A stretch of 64,000 nucleotides of DNA. Source: Mordavella massiliensis (GTDB lineage Bacteria; Bacillota; Clostridia; Lachnospirales; Lachnospiraceae). Shown here piece after piece: positions 59,536-64,000 of this stretch; within the stretch, counting starts at the first letter, position 1, and every line of letters starts with the position of its first letter. The stretch lies in contig NZ_JACJLV010000003.1 in the NCBI RefSeq assembly GCF_016902415.1, positions 1 through 64,000 of the forward strand, read 5' to 3'. Position numbers and translations under genes: made by a program. Below the pieces are notes generated by a model, which was not told the origin of the DNA, ran no database searches, and saw only the letters and a list, made by a program, of their open reading frames with translations.

Positions 59536-59583
59536 ATCAATCGGGGACGGGGGATTTCTAGAAATCCCCCGTCCCCGGTTGAT
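59536..59583. repeat. Palindrome family copy 5
   Basis: 24-bp stem (59536-59559 and 59560-59583) with one mismatch that still forms a G-T pair; core GGGGACGGGGGATTT, flank ATCAATC. Its end reaches into the glgP stop codon. Confidence 0.9.
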
Positions 59584-62042
59584 TATACTTCAATATGATC
59601 CAAATGCCAGATTTCATCCACATATTCCCGGATGGTCCGGTCGGATGAGAATTTGCCGCAGCATGCGGTATTCAGAAGCGCCATTTTTGCCCAGCGGTCG
59701 CGGTCGCGGTACGCGGCCTCGACTCTTTCCTGTGCCTGTGCGTACGCGCGGAAGTCTTTCAGGATGAAGTACATGTCTGCGCGGTTGCCGTCTGTCGGTT
59801 TGAGAAGAGAATTGTACAGGTCGCGGTACATCTCGTGGTCGCCGTGGGAATAGGTGCCGTCTACCAGCTGTTCTACCACCCGGCGCACGTCCGGGTCGCC
59901 GTTGTAGATCTCATACGGATCGTAGCCGCCGTTATTCTCGAAGTTGATGACTTCATCGGAGCTTAATCCGAAGATAAATGCATTCTCAATGCCGACTTCT
60001 TCTACGATCTCTACGTTGGCTCCGTCCATGGTTCCAAGGGTGGGCGCTCCGTTGAGCATGAACTTCATGTTTCCGGTTCCGGACGCTTCCTTGGAAGCTG
60101 TGGAGATCTGCTCGCTGACGTCTGCTGCCGCGAAGATGATCTCTGCGTTGGACACCTTGTAATCCTCGATAAATACCACTTTCAGCTTGCCGTTGATGCT
60201 GCGGTCGTTATTGACCACCTCTGCCACGGAGTTGATCAGCTTGATGATCTGTTTTGCCCGGATATATCCTGCGGACGCCTTCGCGCCAAAGATAAATGTC
60301 CTGGGGTAGAAGCTCTTCTCCGGATGTTCTTTGATCTGATTGTACAGATACATAACATGGAGAATGTTGAGCAGCTGTCTCTTATACTCGTGGAGACGTT
60401 TTACCTGCACGTCGAAAATAGATCTGGGATCTACTTCTACGCCATTGTGCTCCAGGATATATTTTGCCAGGCGCTCTTTATTTCTGTATTTGATATCCAT
60501 AAATTCTTTGAGCGCCTCTTTGTCATCGGCCCATTTTTTCAGTCCGGACATCAGAGACAGGTCGGTCGCCCAGTCTTTGGTTCCCAGTTTTTCGGTTACC
60601 CAGTCGGACAGCAGCGGGTTGCCATGCATCAGGAACCGTCTCTGGGTGATTCCATTGGTCTTATTGTTAAATTTCTGCGGCATCATTTCGTAGAAATCAC
60701 GGAGTTCCTGATGCTTCAGGATCTCGGTGTGAAGTCTTGCCACACCGTTGACGGAGAAGCCTGCCACGATCGCCATATTGGCCATGCGCACCTGGCCGTC
60801 CCGTAAAATGGCCATCTTGCGGACTTTGTTCTCATCGCCCGGATACTGCTCTCTTACCTGGATCAGGAACCTGCGGTCGATCTCCTGGATGATCTGATAT
60901 ACACGGGGAAGCAGACGGGAGAACAGGTCGATGGGCCATTTCTCCAGAGCCTCTGCCATGATGGTGTGGTTGGTGTAAGCGCAGACCTTTGTGGTGATCT
61001 CCCAGGCTTCGTTCCAGCCCAGATCCTCCTCGTCCAGAAGGATACGCATCAGTTCTGCCACTGCTACGGTAGGATGGGTATCGTTCATCTGGATCACCAT
61101 CTTCTCCGGCAGCTTCATCAGGTCGTCGTGTTTTCTCTTATACTTTGCGACTGCAGCCTGAAGGCTGGCAGATACGAAGAAATACTGCTGTTTCAGGCGC
61201 AGCTCTTTTCCTGCGTAATGATTGTCGTTCGGGTACAGCACCTCAACGATATTCTTAGCCAGGTTCTGCTGCTCCACGGCTTTGTGGTAATCGCCCCGGT
61301 CAAAGGATTCCAGCTGGAAGTCCACGATGGGTTCTGCATCCCAGATTCTTAAAGTATTGACCACATGGTTGTTGTAGCCAACGATGGGGTAATCATAGGG
61401 AACCGCCAGAACGGACTCATAGTTCTCCTGTACAAAATGTGTCTTTCCGGTCTTGTCATCGTATTCCACCCGGATATTTCCGCCGAAACGCACTTCTTTT
61501 GCGTACTCCGGACGGCGAAGTTCGAAGGGGTTGCCGTTCTTCAGCCAGTTGTCCGGCTTCTCCACCTGGTAACCGTTCTCGATCTTCTGCTTGAACATGC
61601 CATAGCGGTAGCGGATGCCGCAGCCGTAAGCCGCGTACCCCAGGGTTGCCAGAGAATCCAGGAAGCAGGCAGCCAGACGTCCCAGGCCGCCGTTTCCAAG
61701 AGCCGGGTCCGGCTCCTGGTCTTCCAGAAGATTTAAATCAATGCCCAGCTCATCCAGCGCTTCCTTTACCTCTTTGTAGGCAGTCATGTTGATCAGGTTG
61801 TTGCCAAGGGCTCGTCCCAGCAGAAATTCCATGGACATATAGTAGACCATCTTCGGATCTTCTTTGTCATAGGTTCTCTGTGTGGCGATCCAGTCATCGA
61901 TGATCGCCTCTTTTACAGCATAGGACACCGCCTGATACAGCTGCTGCGGGGTTGCTTCTTCAATTGTCTTACGAAACAGAGTCTTTACGTTTTCCGTTAC
62001 CTCATGCTTAAACGCACGCTTATCAAATCTCGGACTATACAT
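59583..62042 (-). CDS. glgP: Glycogen phosphorylase
   Basis: 819 residues, GT35 family. YYMSMEFLLGRALGNNLINM, DPALGNGGLGRLAACFLDSL, QMNDTHPTVAVAELMRILL, DVQVKRLHEYKRQLLN and the PLP-binding ASGTGNMKFMLNGAPTLGTM. It removes glucose-1-phosphate from glycogen or maltodextrins using phosphate. ATG 62042 has AAAGGAAAAGAG upstream; an ATG at 62081 lies before it without an SD. It is 20 nt downstream of ileS, an unrelated gene. Confidence 0.95.
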   Translation of the reverse strand: MYSPRFDKRAFKHEVTENVKTLFRKTIEEATPQQLYQAVSYAVKEAIIDDWIATQRTYDKEDPKMVYYMSMEFLLGRALGNNLINMTAYKEVKEALDELGIDLNLLEDQEPDPALGNGGLGRLAACFLDSLATLGYAAYGCGIRYRYGMFKQKIENGYQVEKPDNWLKNGNPFELRRPEYAKEVRFGGNIRVEYDDKTGKTHFVQENYESVLAVPYDYPIVGYNNHVVNTLRIWDAEPIVDFQLESFDRGDYHKAVEQQNLAKNIVEVLYPNDNHYAGKELRLKQQYFFVSASLQAAVAKYKRKHDDLMKLPEKMVIQMNDTHPTVAVAELMRILLDEEDLGWNEAWEITTKVCAYTNHTIMAEALEKWPIDLFSRLLPRVYQIIQEIDRRFLIQVREQYPGDENKVRKMAILRDGQVRMANMAIVAGFSVNGVARLHTEILKHQELRDFYEMMPQKFNNKTNGITQRRFLMHGNPLLSDWVTEKLGTKDWATDLSLMSGLKKWADDKEALKEFMDIKYRNKERLAKYILEHNGVEVDPRSIFDVQVKRLHEYKRQLLNILHVMYLYNQIKEHPEKSFYPRTFIFGAKASAGYIRAKQIIKLINSVAEVVNNDRSINGKLKVVFIEDYKVSNAEIIFAAADVSEQISTASKEASGTGNMKFMLNGAPTLGTMDGANVEIVEEVGIENAFIFGLSSDEVINFENNGGYDPYEIYNGDPDVRRVVEQLVDGTYSHGDHEMYRDLYNSLLKPTDGNRADMYFILKDFRAYAQAQERVEAAYRDRDRWAKMALLNTACCGKFSSDRTIREYVDEIWHLDHIEV

Positions 62043-62061
62043 AGTTCTCTCTTTTCCTTTC

Positions 62062-64000
62062 TTATCGTTTCTCCACACCAAGGACTACATTCTCACCATT
62101 GATCTTCCACTCTTTCACATAGCCTGCAGGCTCTGTCTTTTCTACCTGCTCCGCCAGAGTTTCTGAACCGATGGTGTCCGCGTTTTTAACAAAAATGTCC
62201 TCGGCCTTACCGGTTCCTTTGTAGGTGATCCGGATCTTATCGGTCACTTCAAAATCTGCTTCCTTACGCATGGTCTGTACCTTGCTGATGATCTCGCGTA
62301 CAAAACCTTCCTCCAGAAGCTCTTCGGTAAGATTGGTATCCAGGACTACGGTAATGCCATTGTCAGATTCGGACACATACCCCTCTGCCTGGCTGTTCTC
62401 AATGAGCAGATCCTCCTTAAACAGGGTCACTTCCTGTCCGTTCACCTGAAGCTTCAGAGCGTCTGAAGCGTTCAGCTCATCCATGGCCGCATTCCCGTCA
62501 ATGGATGCAAGGGCTGCCTTAATTCCCCCTAACAGTTTACCATATTTGGGCCCCACAGTCTTTAACTGTGGTTTAAATATATATGAAGTAAAGTCGCGGA
62601 CATCCTGCGTAAATTTAACAGATTTTACATTCAGCTCGTCTTTGACGATCTCCTGATAATACTCCGGCACTTCAAAATCCGCTTTCACATACATCTGGCC
62701 GATGGGCTGGCGGTTCTTGATGTTGGCCGTATTTCTGCAGGCGCGTCCCATCACAACCAGCTTCAGTACCTGTGCCATGTTGGCTTCCAGCTCTTTGTCA
62801 ATGTATTCCTCATGGACAGCCGGGAAGTCGCACAGATGGATACTCTCCGGTGCAGAAGGATCAATGGATCTTACCAGGTTCTGGTAGATCTCCTCTGTCA
62901 TGAAGGGGATCATGGGCGCTGCCGCCTTGCTGATCTCAACCAGCGCGGTATACAGCGTCATGTAAGCATTGATCTTATCCTGCTCCATGCCTTTTGCCCA
63001 GAACCGTTCCCTGCTTCTTCTGACATACCAGTTGCTCATGTCGTCCACAAACTCCTGCAGAGCTCTTGCAGTCTCCGGGATCTTGTAGTCCGCAAGATTC
63101 TGATCCACTTCCCGGATCACGGAATTAAGCTTGGATAACAGCCACTTATCCATCACAGGAAGTTTCTCATATTCTAAGGTATATTTTGTAGCGTCAAATT
63201 CATCAATATTCGCATACAGCACGAAGAACGCATAGGTATTCCACAGGGTTCCCATAAATTTACGCTGTCCCTCTACCACTGCTTTGCCGTGGAAACGGTT
63301 GGGCAGCCAGGGCGCGCTGTTCACATAGAAGTACCAGCGGATGGCGTCTGCGCCGTAGGTTTCCAGCGCTTCAAACGGATCCACCGCATTTCCCTTGGAC
63401 TTGCTCATCTTCTGGCCGTTCTCATCCTGTACATGGCCAAGCACAATGACGTTCTTGTAAGGCGCCTTGTTGAAGATCAGGGTGGAAATCGCCAGCAGGG
63501 AGTAGAACCATCCTCTGGTCTGGTCTACCGCCTCGGAGATAAAATCTGCCGGGAACTGCTGTTCAAAGACTTCCTGATTTTCAAATGGATAATGGTGCTG
63601 CGCAAATGGCATAGCTCCGGAGTCGAACCAGCAGTCGATCACCTCCGGCACCCGGTGCATTTCTTTGCCGCACTTGGGACATTTGATGGTCACAGCGTCA
63701 ATGTAAGGACGGTGCAGCTCGATATCGTCCGGGCAGTTGTCAGACATTTCCTTTAATTCCGCGATGCTTCCAATGGAATGCTGGTGTCCGCACTCGCACT
63801 CCCAGATATTCAACGGAGTTCCCCAGTAGCGGTTCCGGCTGATGCCCCAGTCCTGGACATTTTCCAGCCAGTCGCCGAAACGTCCTTTTCCGATGCTCTC
63901 CGGGATCCAGTTGATGGTATTGTTGTTGGCGATCAGGTCGTCCTTTACCTCCGTCATCTTGATGAACCAGGACTCCCGCGCATAGTAGATCAGCGGCGTG
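62062..64000 (-). CDS. ileS: Isoleucyl-tRNA synthetase, C-terminal ~645 residues (runs off the window)
   Basis: The frame stays open to base 64000 (upstream residues TPLIYYARESWFIKMTEVKD), so the start and HIGH motif lie outside. Visible: WDENVQDWGISRNRYWGTPL-type (WGISRNRYWGTPLNIW), the zinc module CECGH ... CPKCGK, WFDSGAMPFAQ, KMSKS in GQKMSKSKGNAVDPF, the anticodon-binding domain and a long C-terminus (LEEGFVREIISKVQTMRKEA) of the eukaryote-like class. That class tolerates mupirocin. It charges tRNA-Ile. Confidence 0.93.
   Translation of the reverse strand, partial: TPLIYYARESWFIKMTEVKDDLIANNNTINWIPESIGKGRFGDWLENVQDWGISRNRYWGTPLNIWECECGHQHSIGSIAELKEMSDNCPDDIELHRPYIDAVTIKCPKCGKEMHRVPEVIDCWFDSGAMPFAQHHYPFENQEVFEQQFPADFISEAVDQTRGWFYSLLAISTLIFNKAPYKNVIVLGHVQDENGQKMSKSKGNAVDPFEALETYGADAIRWYFYVNSAPWLPNRFHGKAVVEGQRKFMGTLWNTYAFFVLYANIDEFDATKYTLEYEKLPVMDKWLLSKLNSVIREVDQNLADYKIPETARALQEFVDDMSNWYVRRSRERFWAKGMEQDKINAYMTLYTALVEISKAAAPMIPFMTEEIYQNLVRSIDPSAPESIHLCDFPAVHEEYIDKELEANMAQVLKLVVMGRACRNTANIKNRQPIGQMYVKADFEVPEYYQEIVKDELNVKSVKFTQDVRDFTSYIFKPQLKTVGPKYGKLLGGIKAALASIDGNAAMDELNASDALKLQVNGQEVTLFKEDLLIENSQAEGYVSESDNGITVVLDTNLTEELLEEGFVREIISKVQTMRKEADFEVTDKIRITYKGTGKAEDIFVKNADTIGSETLAEQVEKTEPAGYVKEWKINGENVVLGVEKR

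Overview
The window looks like a chromosomal segment of a Gram-positive, spore-forming anaerobe of the class Clostridia, most likely Lachnospiraceae. This rests on gene content: an aconitase-family hydratase next to a CdaR-type regulator, a Clostridia-type Tad pilus locus, sporulation genes (bofA, cwlD, spoIID, spoIIQ), a PerR-rubrerythrin module typical of anaerobes, AGGAGG Shine-Dalgarno (SD) sites, and the yaaO-holB-ricT-trmN-rsmI synteny of Firmicutes. No rRNA or CRISPR array was seen. One tRNA (Asn-GUU) is present.

Layout. 0.1-6.8 kb: HPr-like protein, secreted GH25 lysozyme, tRNA-Asn, a hydratase, an IS110 element with a structured leader (candidate bridge RNA), and a CdaR regulator. 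6.85-16.1 kb: a 9.2 kb block bounded by matching terminal inverted repeats and two complementary, decayed IS1182-type transposase copies. It holds an AAA ATPase, a duplicated hydratase tail and a run of probable polymorphic-toxin immunity genes and lipoproteins with no toxin. 16.1-26.5 kb: sugar ABC ATPase, then a housekeeping run (rsmI, trmN, ricT, holB, a guanylate-kinase-like gene where tmk would be expected, a YaaO-type decarboxylase, pgi), mtnN and a TSCPD protein. 26.5-32 kb: a MITE-like repeat, a secreted protein, an anti-sigma/ECF-sigma pair split by murG, a HIT protein, a sensorless histidine kinase and a rhomboid protease. 32.1-40.1 kb: a compact Tad pilus operon (tadZ, A, B, C, a 58-residue Flp pilin, DUF5702, TadE-like proteins, prepilin peptidase, DUF6382). 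40.3-49.2 kb: bofA/yaaL, dCMP deaminase, TsaC/Sua5, cwlD, a GH18 protein, mecA, a DUF1858 protein, a DnaA-box cluster, an NlpC/P60 endopeptidase and perR. 49.2-64 kb: two rubrerythrins, GH42 beta-galactosidase, an aminotransferase, a LysR regulator, two ECF S components, a hemolysin III protein, a GIY-YIG protein, spoIIQ/spoIID, glycogen phosphorylase and a truncated ileS.

The most unusual signals are: (1) five intergenic copies of a near-perfect palindrome (core GGGGACGGGGGATTT) between 50.6 and 59.6 kb, whose flanks differ but stay self-complementary; (2) the IS1182-bounded orphan-immunity island; (3) two genes whose SD lies inside the 3' arm of a terminator-like hairpin; (4) clusters of perfect DnaA boxes away from dnaA; (5) an HPr paralogue without the phosphorylatable histidine. 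All calls come from reading the sequence by eye; no database search was run, so family names are recognition by motif.
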